Below, piece after piece: positions 15,405-24,539 of a stretch of 39,334 nt of DNA. The stretch spans positions 1 through 39,334 of the forward strand of contig JAEEQE010000032.1 of NCBI GenBank assembly GCA_016285145.1. Direction: 5' to 3'. Source of the stretch: Bacteroidales bacterium. GTDB taxonomy: Bacteria; Bacteroidota; Bacteroidia; Bacteroidales; WCHB1-69. Made by a program: the position numbers and the translations under genes. The number at the start of each line of letters is the position of its first letter. The stretch's first letter is position 1. Below the pieces are notes generated by a model. That model had not been told where the DNA came from. It ran no database searches and was given only the letters and a program-made list of their open reading frames with translations.

Positions 15405-17822
15405 ATGAAAGATATATCACTGCTTGAAGAATTTATGGGCAACGAGGCGAACTTCATCCCGTTATTCTCCCTTGACGACGAAATCAAGCTCCGTCAGGAG
15501 GACATCCCCGAGGAGATCGCGCTGCTGCCGCTCCGCAACACCTTGCTTTTCCCGGGGATGGTCATCCCCATCAACGTGGGACGCACCAAGTCCATCCGGC
15601 TGGCACAGGACTACTCCCGCACCAGCGAGCCCATCGGCGTAGTGGCTCAACGCACCAACGAGGTAGAAGAACCCACCCTCGACGACCTCTACCGCGTGGG
15701 CACGATGGCTCACATCCTCAAATACATCACCATGCCCGATGGCGGCGTGACCATTATCGTGCAAGGCGTGCGCCGCTTCATCATCCAAGACCTCACTCAG
15801 ACCGAACCCTACTTCAAATGCTCCGCGATTCCCTTCAATTCCAACGACTTCGACCAACGGATCACCGAGCATAAGAATTTCAAGGCCTTGATTTCCACCA
15901 TCAAGGACACGGCCACCCGCATGATGAAGCTGTCGCCCAACCTCCCCCGCGAGGCCTCCTTCGCCCTCAAGAACATCGAAAGCCACGTCTTCCTGCTCAA
16001 TTTCTTAGCCTCCAACCTCTCCGTTTCCGTGGATGAAAAGCAACAGATTCTGGAAAACAACGACATCGTGGACAGCGCCAAGCAGATCCTCAAACTGCTG
16101 CATCGCGACCTCCAGATCATCGAACTGAAAAACCAAATCCAAGACAAATCCCGGCAGGAACTGGACAAGCAGCAACGCGAATACTTTCTGAACCAACAAA
16201 TTAAAACAATACAAGAAGAACTGGGAGGAACGCCTTCCGAAAAGGACTACGCCGCCCTGAAGGAGCGTGCCTCCAAGAAAAAATGGAACAAGGAAACCGC
16301 CGACCTCTTCAACAAAGAGTTGGAGAAACTGCAGCGCACCAACCCCATGGCCCCCGACTACTCCGTGCAGCTCAACTACTTAGAGCTGCTGGTGGACCTG
16401 CCTTGGAACGAATACAGCAAAGACAGCTTCGACCTTACCAAAGCCCGCAAGACCCTCGACCATGACCATTACGGTCTGGACAAGGTCAAAGAGCGCATCA
16501 TCGAATATTTGGCTGTGCTGAAACTGAAGGGCGACATGAAATCGCCGATACTTTGTCTGGCCGGGCCTCCGGGCGTGGGCAAGACCTCCCTGGGCAAGTC
16601 CATCGCCGCCGCCCTCGGCCGCAAGTACGTGCGCGTTTCCTTGGGCGGTCTGCGCGACGAATCGGAAATCCGCGGCCATCGCAAGACCTACATCGGGGCT
16701 ATGCCCGGCCGCATCATCCAGAACATGCGCAAGGCCGGCTACGCCAATCCCGTGTTTGTGTTGGATGAGATCGACAAAATCACCGGCATGAACGTGCAGG
16801 GCGACCCTTCGGCGGCATTGCTGGAAGTGATGGACCCCGAACAAAACAACGCCTTCTACGACAACTACCTGGAGACCTCCTTCGACCTTTCGAGGGTGCT
16901 CTTCATTGCCACCGCCAACGACATCGGCAACGTGCATCCGGCCCTCCGCGACCGTATGGAGATCATCGAAATACCCGGATACCTCGCCGAGGAGAAACTC
17001 CAGATCGCCAAGCATCATCTCATACCCAAGCAGCTCAAGGAGAACGGATTGGACAAGAAGCAGCTTCAGATCCCCGACAAAACGGTGGAGCACATCATCA
17101 GCGAATACACGCGGGAGTCGGGCGTGCGCACCTTGGAGCGGACTATCGCGAAGATCATCCGCAAACGTGCCGCCCAGCTGGTGCAGGATGGCTTTATCGA
17201 GAAGAAAGTCAACCCCAGCGATCTCAAGGAGATGCTCGGATCACCTATCTTCCAGTTAGAGAAGGCCTTTGACAACACCGTGCCCGGCGTGGCCACCGGT
17301 CTGGCCTGGACCGCCGTGGGCGGCGAGATCCTCTTCGTGGAGGCGCTGACATCTCCCGGCAAGGGCGAGCTCACCATGACCGGCAACCTCGGCGACGTGA
17401 TGAAAGAGTCGGCCACCATTGCCTACGAATTCCTCAAGGCTCATGCCCGCGAGTTCCGCATCGACCCGGCCGTTTTCGAACGGCTGAAAGTTCATGTGCA
17501 CGTGCCCGAGGGTGCCACCCCGAAAGACGGGCCTTCCGCCGGCATCACCATCCTCACCGCTCTCATCTCCGCCTTCACCGGCAAGACGCTCCGCGACAAG
17601 ATCGCCATGACCGGCGAAATCACCCTGCGCGGCAAGCTGTTGCCTGTAGGCGGTATCAAGGAGAAAATCCTCGCCGCCAAACGCAGCGGCATCTACGACA
17701 TCGTCATGTCGGAAGAGAACCGCAAGGACATCGAAGACATCAAGGAGAACTTCATCGAGGGTATGCATTTCCACTACTTCTCCTCCATGAAGGATGCTGT
17801 AGCCTATAACTTTGGAAAATAA
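15405..17822 (+). CDS. lon: ATP-dependent protease Lon (endopeptidase La)
   Basis: The 805-residue protein has the LonA layout. The N-terminal substrate domain (about residues 35-240) includes [20 protein letters not shown] and a coiled-coil stretch ends it. The AAA+ module has Walker [15 protein letters not shown] (about 386-399) and Walker [12 protein letters not shown]. The serine-lysine protease domain has the catalytic serine in PKDGPSAG (about 711) and the lysine in ILAAKRSGI (about 754). It degrades misfolded and regulatory proteins in the cytoplasm. The predicted promoter starts inside the rpmE2 terminator stem. meaB follows after 6 bases, so the two are probably co-transcribed. Confidence 0.97.
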   Translation: MKDISLLEEFMGNEANFIPLFSLDDEIKLRQEDIPEEIALLPLRNTLLFPGMVIPINVGRTKSIRLAQDYSRTSEPIGVVAQRTNEVEEPTLDDLYRVGTMAHILKYITMPDGGVTIIVQGVRRFIIQDLTQTEPYFKCSAIPFNSNDFDQRITEHKNFKALISTIKDTATRMMKLSPNLPREASFALKNIESHVFLLNFLASNLSVSVDEKQQILENNDIVDSAKQILKLLHRDLQIIELKNQIQDKSRQELDKQQREYFLNQQIKTIQEELGGTPSEKDYAALKERASKKKWNKETADLFNKELEKLQRTNPMAPDYSVQLNYLELLVDLPWNEYSKDSFDLTKARKTLDHDHYGLDKVKERIIEYLAVLKLKGDMKSPILCLAGPPGVGKTSLGKSIAAALGRKYVRVSLGGLRDESEIRGHRKTYIGAMPGRIIQNMRKAGYANPVFVLDEIDKITGMNVQGDPSAALLEVMDPEQNNAFYDNYLETSFDLSRVLFIATANDIGNVHPALRDRMEIIEIPGYLAEEKLQIAKHHLIPKQLKENGLDKKQLQIPDKTVEHIISEYTRESGVRTLERTIAKIIRKRAAQLVQDGFIEKKVNPSDLKEMLGSPIFQLEKAFDNTVPGVATGLAWTAVGGEILFVEALTSPGKGELTMTGNLGDVMKESATIAYEFLKAHAREFRIDPAVFERLKVHVHVPEGATPKDGPSAGITILTALISAFTGKTLRDKIAMTGEITLRGKLLPVGGIKEKILAAKRSGIYDIVMSEENRKDIEDIKENFIEGMHFHYFSSMKDAVAYNFGK

Positions 17823-17828
17823 ACAATT

Positions 17829-18887
17829 ATGGAAGACAATTTCCAATCGGCATTGACGGAGCGGGCGGGCATCGAGCAGCCCGAGCAGGTGAACCCGCAC
17901 CTGGTGCGGCGGAAACGGCGGGTGTTGTCGGTGGACGACTACGTGGAGGGCATCCTCCGCGGCGAGCGCGTCATCCTCAGCCAAGCCATCACCATGATTG
18001 AGAGTGCCAATCCGGATCATCTGTCCATGGCCCAAGCCATTATCGAACGTTGTCTCCCCCACTCCGGCCATTCGTTGCGCATCGGCATCACGGGCGTGCC
18101 GGGCGTGGGCAAGAGCACCTTCATCGAATCCTTTGGCAAGATGCTCACCGGCATGGGCCACAAGCTGGCTGTGCTGGCCATCGACCCCTCCAGCGAGCGT
18201 ACCAAAGGCAGCATCCTCGGCGACAAGACCCGCATGGAGGCTCTTTCCGTGGACCCTGACGCCTTCATCCGTCCTTCACCGTCGGGCAGCACCTTGGGCG
18301 GTGTGGCACGCAAAACACGCGAAACCATCATTTTATGCGAAGCCGCCGGCTTTGACATCATCCTGGTGGAGACCGTGGGCGTGGGCCAGTCGGAAACGGT
18401 TGTCAAGTCCATGGTGGACTTCTTCCTGCTGCTCATGCTGGCAGGTGCCGGCGACGAGCTGCAGGGCATCAAGCGCGGCATCATGGAGATGGCCGACGGC
18501 CTCATCATCAACAAGGCCGACGGCGACAACAAGGCCAAGGCCATCGGCGCACAGGCCCAGTACCGCGCGGCATTGAAATTGTTTCCAAAAAACGAAAACC
18601 AATGGACCGTGCCCGTGGAAGTGTGCTCCGCCCTTGAAGGATTCGCCATCGACAAGGTGTGGAACATGATACAGCAATACGAAGCGCTGACCAAGCAGAA
18701 CGGCTATTTCGAGAAAAACCGCACCGAACAGAACGTCAACATCTTCTACAACTGGATCAACTTCACCCTGCAGAACGATTTCTACACCGACGCCGACAAG
18801 GCGCGCGAAATCGAGCGTCTGCTGCCGCTCATCCGCGAGAAACGCATATCCCCCTACATGGCCGCCACGGAAGTGATTCGGGGATAA
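17829..18887 (+). CDS. meaB: Methylmalonyl-CoA mutase-associated GTPase MeaB
   Basis: The 352-residue G3E-type P-loop GTPase has Walker A GVPGVGKSTFIE (about residues 92-103). The family signatures DPSSERTKGSILGDKTRM, ILVETVGVGQSETVV and LAGAGDELQGIKRGIMEMAD all follow. MeaB guards and reloads the adenosylcobalamin of methylmalonyl-CoA mutase, part of propionate formation from succinate. The mutase genes are not in the window; they usually neighbour meaB in Bacteroidota. It follows lon by 6 bases and is closed by a terminator at 18913-18943. A role for related GTPases such as ArgK is a synonym rather than a rival call. Confidence 0.94.
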   Translation: MEDNFQSALTERAGIEQPEQVNPHLVRRKRRVLSVDDYVEGILRGERVILSQAITMIESANPDHLSMAQAIIERCLPHSGHSLRIGITGVPGVGKSTFIESFGKMLTGMGHKLAVLAIDPSSERTKGSILGDKTRMEALSVDPDAFIRPSPSGSTLGGVARKTRETIILCEAAGFDIILVETVGVGQSETVVKSMVDFFLLLMLAGAGDELQGIKRGIMEMADGLIINKADGDNKAKAIGAQAQYRAALKLFPKNENQWTVPVEVCSALEGFAIDKVWNMIQQYEALTKQNGYFEKNRTEQNVNIFYNWINFTLQNDFYTDADKAREIERLLPLIREKRISPYMAATEVIRG

Positions 18888-18912
18888 CGGATTTATGACT
18901 ACATATATATAT

Positions 18913-18943
18913 AAAAACACCGCTGTTGATGCGGTGTTTTTTC
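18913..18943 (+). terminator. Intrinsic terminator of the lon-meaB unit
   Basis: AAAAACACCGC (18913-18923) pairs with GCGGTGTTTTT (18931-18941) across TGTTGAT, and the right arm runs into a T tract. Confidence 0.9.
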
Positions 18944-19002
18944 TTTAACCTGACAAAACCTGGATCGGTTATGCCGGATTAGATTAGAAAATGAAGATAC
19001 TA

Positions 19003-19215
19003 TTAAAGCGTACCTTTACATTCATAACCCGTTTTGGGGTCTTCAGTAGCGATGACTGTGTAATCAGCACATTTTTTGCCTTTGTCAAGCTCTATTGTGT
19101 TTGTGGTGGTCACAACACCGGCAACATACGTTTTGCATTCGCATTTCTTGTTGCAGGATGTGGAAAGAGCAGCAATCATTAAACCAGCTGCACAGATGCA
19201 TAATACTTTCTTCAT
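19003..19215 (-). CDS. Small cysteine-rich lipoprotein
   Basis: The 70-residue protein has a lipoprotein signal peptide (MKKVLCICAAGLMIAALSTS) with the lipobox ending at C21. The mature 50 residues contain C21, C25, C27, C49 and C66, so there are four cysteines besides the lipidated one, in a CxC pattern and two single positions, which could form disulfides. No family was recognised. It has a consensus -7 element at 19261-19268 and shares a short divergent promoter region with the TraB-like gene. No terminator is visible at its 3' end. Confidence 0.75.
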   Translation of the reverse strand: MKKVLCICAAGLMIAALSTSCNKKCECKTYVAGVVTTTNTIELDKGKKCADYTVIATEDPKTGYECKGTL

Positions 19216-19260
19216 TTTTTTGAAATTTTAATGGGTTAGTAAATGTCTTTTTTTGCGCCG

Positions 19261-19268
19261 CAAAAGTA
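19261..19268 (-). promoter_or_regulatory. -7 element for the small lipoprotein
   Basis: The minus strand reads TACTTTTG followed by CGGCG, 45 bases before the lipoprotein start. It lies 13 bases from the divergent TraB -7 element, so the two promoters overlap and cannot be occupied together. Confidence 0.65.
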
Positions 19269-19281
19269 TAAAAAAAATAAT

Positions 19282-19289
19282 TATCTTTG
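19282..19289 (+). promoter_or_regulatory. -7 element for the TraB/GumN gene
   Basis: TATCTTTG followed by C is an exact consensus match, 23 bases before the start codon. Confidence 0.65.
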
Positions 19290-19312
19290 CCTGTTAAAAT
19301 TTCTTTCTTTTT

Positions 19313-20185
19313 ATGAACCTGACTAAGACCATTTTACTGACGTGGTGCATCGTGTTGCTTGCCGTGACGACGGCCTTTTCGCAATCGCTGATGTGGAAGG
19401 TGAGCGGCAAGTCGCTCAAGAAGCCCTCCTACCTGTACGGCACCATCCACATCCAGGACCAGCGGGTGTTCGACTTCGACAGCACCGTGTATCGGACGTT
19501 CGCCTCCTGCGAAGCCTTCGCCATGGAGGTGCTGATGGACGAGCTGGACATGAAGTTGGTGAAAGAGAGCATGTATCTGCCGAAAGGAAAGACTCTTTCG
19601 GGTATGTTGTCCCAAGAGGATTTTGCCCGGTTGGACAGTTTCTGCAAAGCGCGCATCGGCACGAGTGTGATTTTCCTGAACACCCTGAAGCCGATGTTCC
19701 TGAGCAGCGCCTTGGAGCAGGCCGTCATGCCCACCGACCAGGAGATGGCGTTGGATCTTTACTTCCTGCAGCAGGCCCGCAGCCAGGGGAAACTCTGTTT
19801 TGGGGTGGAGGACTATGCCGAGCAGATGAAGGCGTTGGACGCTCTGCCACTGGACCAGCAGATTGACATGCTGATGAAGGTGGTGGACGAGCCCGTGGAC
19901 GAGAGCGAAAAGATGTACGACTCGCTGCTGCAGGCCTACCTCGCCTTCGATTTTGATGAAATGATGCGCTTCTTCGCCGACACGTCGCTGCCCGGCGAGT
20001 TCAGCATAGCATTGCTTGACAAGCGTAATGTGGTTATGATGAAGAAGTTTGAGGCTTTGGCCAAGACACATACTCTGTTCTGTGCCGTCGGAGCCGCGCA
20101 TCTGGGCGGCGACAAGGGCCTGCTGGCCATGCTGCGGAAAAAGGGTTATTCGGTGGAGCCGGTGTTGTTCGATTGGAAAAAATAA
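19313..20185 (+). CDS. TraB/GumN family protein, exported
   Basis: The 290-residue protein has a signal peptide (MNLTKTILLTWCIVLLAVTTAFSQ). It then shows the TraB/GumN/Tiki-type start LMWKVSGKSLKKPSYLYGTI with the GTIHIQD motif (first metal-type histidine) near residue 43. Conserved glutamates follow in CEAFAMEVLMDE, and a second conserved histidine lies in the C-terminal LFCAVGAAHLGGDKGLLAML. Tiki members are metalloproteases, and bacterial members are thought to act similarly outside the cytoplasm, but the substrates are unknown. It is a single gene, divergent from the small lipoprotein. Confidence 0.9.
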   Translation: MNLTKTILLTWCIVLLAVTTAFSQSLMWKVSGKSLKKPSYLYGTIHIQDQRVFDFDSTVYRTFASCEAFAMEVLMDELDMKLVKESMYLPKGKTLSGMLSQEDFARLDSFCKARIGTSVIFLNTLKPMFLSSALEQAVMPTDQEMALDLYFLQQARSQGKLCFGVEDYAEQMKALDALPLDQQIDMLMKVVDEPVDESEKMYDSLLQAYLAFDFDEMMRFFADTSLPGEFSIALLDKRNVVMMKKFEALAKTHTLFCAVGAAHLGGDKGLLAMLRKKGYSVEPVLFDWKK

Positions 20186-20211
20186 TAACAATTCATCATT
20201 AAAAAAAATAT

Positions 20212-20219
20212 TATCTTTG
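20212..20219 (+). promoter_or_regulatory. -7 element for the lipoprotein-barrel-FISUMP operon
   Basis: TATCTTTG followed by CG, an exact consensus match, 49 bases before the first start codon of the three-gene run. Confidence 0.7.
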
Positions 20220-20268
20220 CGACATAATTAAACAATTACATTTATTGTTCATTTTAAATATTTTTGTT

Positions 20269-20820
20269 ATGAAAAAGCTTTATTTCCTGCTGGCGTTAAT
20301 TCCCGCCATTTTTGTTTCCTGCCATAGTGATGAGTATCTGTACAAATACAACGAAAGTACGGCTCGTTACCTGCAACCCACGATGTCGGGCTTTATCACC
20401 CCCACCACCGCGGATTTGAACGTTTCTCCCACACGTATCACCCACAGTGAGACGTTTGCCAATGAGCTGACCGAGGATGATTTTGAAATCTCCGGAACCC
20501 GTCTCCGTAAGGTGAACGACAATGAGGAATCCAACCTGCTGAACTATGAATCCCCGCTCATCCAGTACATGAAGAATTATACGATTGGCCAGGCTGTGAA
20601 GAAATACCAGGCCGACATCATCGTGGGACCCATCTTCGAAATCAAGACTTCCGAAGATTATGAGAAAATCACGGTCACCATCAGCGGCTATCCGGCTTCT
20701 TACACCAATTTCCGAAAGACAACGGATGCGGATATCAATCTCATGGACAAGGTGTACAAGATTGGGAAGGTTGGTACGGACACTGTGAAGAGCAATCCGA
20801 AGATTATCTATGTCAACTAA
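20269..20820 (+). CDS. Lipoprotein of unknown function
   Basis: The 183-residue protein starts at the ATG at 20269, which gives a clean lipoprotein signal (MKKLYFLLALIPAIFVSC, lipidated C18); an ATG 24 bases upstream would add an unneeded stretch. No family recognised. The mature part is mostly strand-like, with polar segments (TPTTADLNVSPTRITHSE), and ends in a strand-rich stretch (KSNPKIIYVN). It is the first gene of an operon; the barrel gene starts 11 bases after its stop. Lipoproteins of this class are usually anchored to the outer membrane. Confidence 0.8.
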   Translation: MKKLYFLLALIPAIFVSCHSDEYLYKYNESTARYLQPTMSGFITPTTADLNVSPTRITHSETFANELTEDDFEISGTRLRKVNDNEESNLLNYESPLIQYMKNYTIGQAVKKYQADIIVGPIFEIKTSEDYEKITVTISGYPASYTNFRKTTDADINLMDKVYKIGKVGTDTVKSNPKIIYVN

Positions 20821-20831
20821 CAATCCTGTTT

Positions 20832-21506
20832 ATGAAAAAATATATTGTTGGAATCATATTCAGTCTGCTTGCGGTTGGCTTCATCATGCCAACCGCATCC
20901 GCGCAGATTGGGGCATCCAGGGTGGTGAGCACCCGCAAAGTGGATGCCAAGAAAATTGAAAAGCCCAAGAAGGAGCGTTGGAAAGAGCCCGTGAAGACCG
21001 GCTGGCAGAACACACTTCTGCTGAACTACGAATTTCCCATCTGTCCGGGACTCCATTGGAACACCGGCTACCGTATCAACAAACTGTTGCTCGTGGGTGC
21101 CGGATTGGGCTACAACTTTGATTATGTCATCCCAAGTCATTCGCATGTCAATACATATTGGAATAATAGTTATAATGGATTCGATGTCTCAAGTCCCACC
21201 ATACACCGTTTCCCGTTGTATGCCCAACTGGGATTTTACATCATAGGAGAGCGGAAAGTGAATCCATATATAGGCTTGTCACAAGGCGTGGACTTCATCT
21301 ATTACAAGCAAAACCCTAAATCGGACAAGATGTTGGGCATCGGCTCGCATACCCGCTTCGACTTAGGTGCAAACTTCCGTCTGCCGAAATCCGGCCACAG
21401 CATATTGGTCACTTTTGGAATCGGAATTTCTCCTGTAGGGTATAAATACGAAAAACACATCGGTCACGCATTTTATTCCGGATTTAATATCGGTTTCACC
21501 TTTTAA
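20832..21506 (+). CDS. Outer-membrane beta-barrel protein
   Basis: The 224-residue protein has a signal peptide ending near PTASAQ (residue 26), then a short lysine-rich periplasmic segment (KVDAKKIEKPKKERWKEP). Alternating strands typical of small barrels follow (LLLVGAGLGYNFDYV, FPLYAQLGFYII, HSILVTFGIGISPVGYKY), ending in FYSGFNIGFTF with a terminal phenylalanine, the usual signal for barrel assembly. About eight strands can be counted. Its ligand or role is unknown. Gaps of 11 bases on both sides tie it to the lipoprotein and FISUMP genes. Confidence 0.8.
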   Translation: MKKYIVGIIFSLLAVGFIMPTASAQIGASRVVSTRKVDAKKIEKPKKERWKEPVKTGWQNTLLLNYEFPICPGLHWNTGYRINKLLLVGAGLGYNFDYVIPSHSHVNTYWNNSYNGFDVSSPTIHRFPLYAQLGFYIIGERKVNPYIGLSQGVDFIYYKQNPKSDKMLGIGSHTRFDLGANFRLPKSGHSILVTFGIGISPVGYKYEKHIGHAFYSGFNIGFTF

Positions 21507-21517
21507 ACGTTAGAATT

Positions 21518-22957
21518 ATGAAGAAGATTTATATGTTTTTAATGATACTGGTTGGTGTCCTTCTCTTCTCATCCTGTGTGAAAGAGATTGTGGACGACAC
21601 CACCGTAAAGGTCATCACGGGTGAATTCGTATCCAGATCGACGGATATGACAGAATGTACGGCCACCATAGAGGCTGAAAATGACAATGCCGTGTTACAA
21701 CGTGGCATTTGCTACGGCTCACGTCCCTTGCCGAGTCTGGAACGTGAAAACGGATGGGGAGAAGGCTATTCGTTTAGCACGAAGAACGGGAAGGGTGCCG
21801 GCACATTTACTGCTGTGTTGAAAAACATTCCCGAAAACAGCACAGTGCATTATCGCGCATACGCCAAGACCAAAAAGGGCGTAGTATATGGAGAAGACAA
21901 GACATTTGAAATCAACAACAAGCCCAGCGGTGTGCTTACCGTGTATGCTTCACAGTGGAGCAATCCGGAATCTGCTGCTGTGAATGCCACCTTGCGAAAC
22001 ACCAACACTTGGGGGAATGTCTATTACCAATACTGTGGTTTCATTTTCACTACGGATCCGGATTTCAACACCTTCGAAAAATTGGAAACGGGATGGTCAT
22101 ACACCTCGGGCACAAGCCTGCCGTTCAATGGCATGCTGACCGGCTTGAACAAGGAACTGACCTATTATGTGAAGGCCTTCATCATCTATGATGGAATGAC
22201 CCTGTACAGCGACAACACTGTCACATTGCAATACGTAGGGGTCGTATGTCCGCCCACCGTTCAAGACATTGACGGCAACACCTACAGCACCGTGCAGATT
22301 GGCAGCCAATGCTGGATGAAGGAGAACCTGCGAACCACTCGTTATAAAAACGGTGGAACTATCACGGACCTGTCGAATAGCGCCTCCATGTGGACAAGCA
22401 CCACCTCTGGTGCTTCCTGCTATTACGATGGAAATGCAAGCAATAGGACCAATTACGGCCTGCTATATAACTATAAGGCTGTGGAGACCGGTAGTCTCTG
22501 CCCCGAGGGATGGCATGTGCCTACCTCCGATGAAGTACACACCACATTGTACAATACAATTGTCAATGCGACTGGAAATTCTTCAGCAGTGGGTGGCGCT
22601 ATGAAGACAACAGGCACTACTTACTGGAATTCGCCCAACACAGGTGCCACAAACTCCTCCGGCTTTTCGGCTCGGGGAGGAGGCTACCGTGACAATTCAG
22701 GGACATATAGGGAGCTGAAACAAACGGGAGTATTTTGGACAAGCTCCAATTACAATAGCACATATTCGCACGACTATATGATGAGCTACGATGATGCTGG
22801 TTTGTACCGTTATGGAAGCTCCTCTTATGATTATGCCATACAACGCAATTCCGGTCTTTCCGTCCGTTGTCTGAAAGACAATGCCAAGAACGATGTCGGC
22901 GACAAAGCCTCAGAACCGGCTCCAACAAACAGTGGTGTCAGAGCCGTAGAGGAGTAA
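21518..22957 (+). CDS. FISUMP-domain surface lipoprotein
   Basis: The 479-residue protein has a lipoprotein signal (MKKIYMFLMILVGVLLFSSC). An N-terminal region with strand repeats resembles fibronectin-type folds (RGICYGSRPLPS, VHYRAYAKTKKGVVYG). The C-terminal half is a Fibrobacter succinogenes major paralogous domain: VQDIDGNTYSTVQIGSQCWM, then MKENLRTTRY, CPEGWHVPTSDE, a glycine-rich core (SGFSARGGGYRD) and a closing GLSVRCLKD. FISUMP proteins are surface-exposed and of unknown activity. It is the last gene of the lipoprotein-barrel operon, followed by a two-way terminator. Confidence 0.9.
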   Translation: MKKIYMFLMILVGVLLFSSCVKEIVDDTTVKVITGEFVSRSTDMTECTATIEAENDNAVLQRGICYGSRPLPSLERENGWGEGYSFSTKNGKGAGTFTAVLKNIPENSTVHYRAYAKTKKGVVYGEDKTFEINNKPSGVLTVYASQWSNPESAAVNATLRNTNTWGNVYYQYCGFIFTTDPDFNTFEKLETGWSYTSGTSLPFNGMLTGLNKELTYYVKAFIIYDGMTLYSDNTVTLQYVGVVCPPTVQDIDGNTYSTVQIGSQCWMKENLRTTRYKNGGTITDLSNSASMWTSTTSGASCYYDGNASNRTNYGLLYNYKAVETGSLCPEGWHVPTSDEVHTTLYNTIVNATGNSSAVGGAMKTTGTTYWNSPNTGATNSSGFSARGGGYRDNSGTYRELKQTGVFWTSSNYNSTYSHDYMMSYDDAGLYRYGSSSYDYAIQRNSGLSVRCLKDNAKNDVGDKASEPAPTNSGVRAVEE

Positions 22958-22985
22958 AAATATTCTTTTCTTTCCAAAACATTTT

Positions 22986-23023
22986 CATCGGGGATGCGCA
23001 AATGTGTCCCCGATGTTGTTTTC
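22986..23023. terminator. Two-way terminator between convergent genes
   Basis: CATCGGGGA (22986-22994) pairs with TCCCCGATG (23007-23015), loop of 12 bases, followed by TTGTTTTC; AAAACATTTT precedes it, so it also works for the minus-strand kinase gene. Confidence 0.7.
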
Positions 23024-24527
23024 AGTCTTTCCTCAGCTGAATGCGCATGACGGTGCCGTGGTCGATCACGGAGGATTTCACAAAGAGTTTGCCCTTGTGG
23101 TACTCGTTGATGATGCGGCGGGCCAGCGTGAGGCCGAGACCCCAACCTCTGCTTTTCGACGTGTAGCCGGGCGAGAAGATGCGCTTCTGCATCTTGGTGG
23201 GAATACCCTTGCCCGTGTCGGTAATGTCCACGTACACTTTGTTCTTTTCTTCCAGGATGTCAATGGTGATGGTACCCTTGCCATCCATGGCATCCACGGA
23301 GTTCTTGCAGAGGTTTTCCACCACCCATTCAAACAGATAGCGGTTGAGTGGTATGATGATGGAGGGACTTTCAGGCCGGTTGAAATGGATTTTCACCATA
23401 GAGGAGATCCGGCTTTGGAGATATTGGGAGAATTCGTCGATGACGACCACCAGGTCGGTGGGTTCCAACACGGGTGCCGAACCAATCTTGGAGAAACGCT
23501 GGGCGATGGTCTCCAACCGGTGTACGTCCTTGCCGATTTCAGTGGGGACGGACTGGTCGATGGGCATCTCCTTCAGCAACTCGGTCCAGGCCATAAGCGA
23601 AGAGATGGGCGTGCCAAGTTGGTGGGCGGTCTCCTTGCTCATGCCCACCCACACGCGGTTCTGCTCGGAACGGCGTTGCGTGCTGAACAGCAGGTAGGCA
23701 ATGATGATGAAGACGAGTACAAAGCCGAGTTCGATGTAAGGGAATATACGAAGCTTGCGCAGCACAGGCGAGTTCTCGTAATAGACAAAACATTTGCCGA
23801 TGTCAATGAGATTCAGCTCGATGGGTTTGTTTTCGGCATTCATGCGCCGGAGTTCGTCTTGAAGCGAGGCCGGGTCTTGGATGAGCGTGGTGTCCATGTT
23901 GCCAGCGGCGATGACGTTCTGGCGCGTGCTGTCGGTGATGATGACCGGCACCGAGGCCGAGTTGATGACGGTTTCCTGGAAAAAGGAGTGTATCAGATTA
24001 TCAATCACGCTGTGAAGGTCCACATACACGGGATCCTCCTGATAATAGACTTTCACAAAGTGTCGGCCATAGTAGGGAAGAATCACGCTGTCATATTCGG
24101 CGATAGCCTCCCCCAGTTGGTTTACGTTTTTCATATCGGAAACAGAGTCGGGCACGTTGACGGCGGCAGTGATGTTGCCGTTGGGCTCGGCCACAATGAG
24201 GGGCACACTGGTGTTCATGGAGATGATGTCCGTATAGAACGTGATGTCTTCATCGAAGGAGGCGGATGTCACCTTGCGGATGGCACGTGCGAGTATCTTG
24301 GCGTTGTTGCTTTCCTCCACGCGGATGGAACGGAAGAAATCCTCTGTTTCATTGACAATCTGCGCCTTATAGGAGATGGCGCCAGCCCATATCTCGACAC
24401 GTTGGCGTTCTTCCCGGGCAATGTTCTTGATCAGTTTGTTGGAATAGGCCATGATGAGCACAAAGACCACGACTGCGGAAATAAAAAGCAGCCATTTCCA
24501 ATGTGCCTTTTGAGGACCCTTTTGCAT
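23022..24527 (-). CDS. Orphan membrane sensor histidine kinase
   Basis: The 501-residue protein has transmembrane helices at about 11-29 and 262-282, enclosing a 230-residue extracytoplasmic sensor region with no recognised domain. The cytoplasmic part has an H-box with the variant ETAHQLGTPISS (phospho-accepting H302), N-box VVENLCKNSVDAMD, G1 DTGKGIP, the F-box region RIFSPGY and G2 RGWGLGLTLARR, all intact. It should therefore autophosphorylate. No HAMP domain is apparent between helix 2 and the H-box. No response regulator is adjacent. It lies 12 bases downstream of the MoxR gene and ends the SurA-MoxR-kinase unit. Confidence 0.93.
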   Translation of the reverse strand: MQKGPQKAHWKWLLFISAVVVFVLIMAYSNKLIKNIAREERQRVEIWAGAISYKAQIVNETEDFFRSIRVEESNNAKILARAIRKVTSASFDEDITFYTDIISMNTSVPLIVAEPNGNITAAVNVPDSVSDMKNVNQLGEAIAEYDSVILPYYGRHFVKVYYQEDPVYVDLHSVIDNLIHSFFQETVINSASVPVIITDSTRQNVIAAGNMDTTLIQDPASLQDELRRMNAENKPIELNLIDIGKCFVYYENSPVLRKLRIFPYIELGFVLVFIIIAYLLFSTQRRSEQNRVWVGMSKETAHQLGTPISSLMAWTELLKEMPIDQSVPTEIGKDVHRLETIAQRFSKIGSAPVLEPTDLVVVIDEFSQYLQSRISSMVKIHFNRPESPSIIIPLNRYLFEWVVENLCKNSVDAMDGKGTITIDILEEKNKVYVDITDTGKGIPTKMQKRIFSPGYTSKSRGWGLGLTLARRIINEYHKGKLFVKSSVIDHGTVMRIQLRKD

Positions 24528-24539
24528 GGTTCGGGGCGT

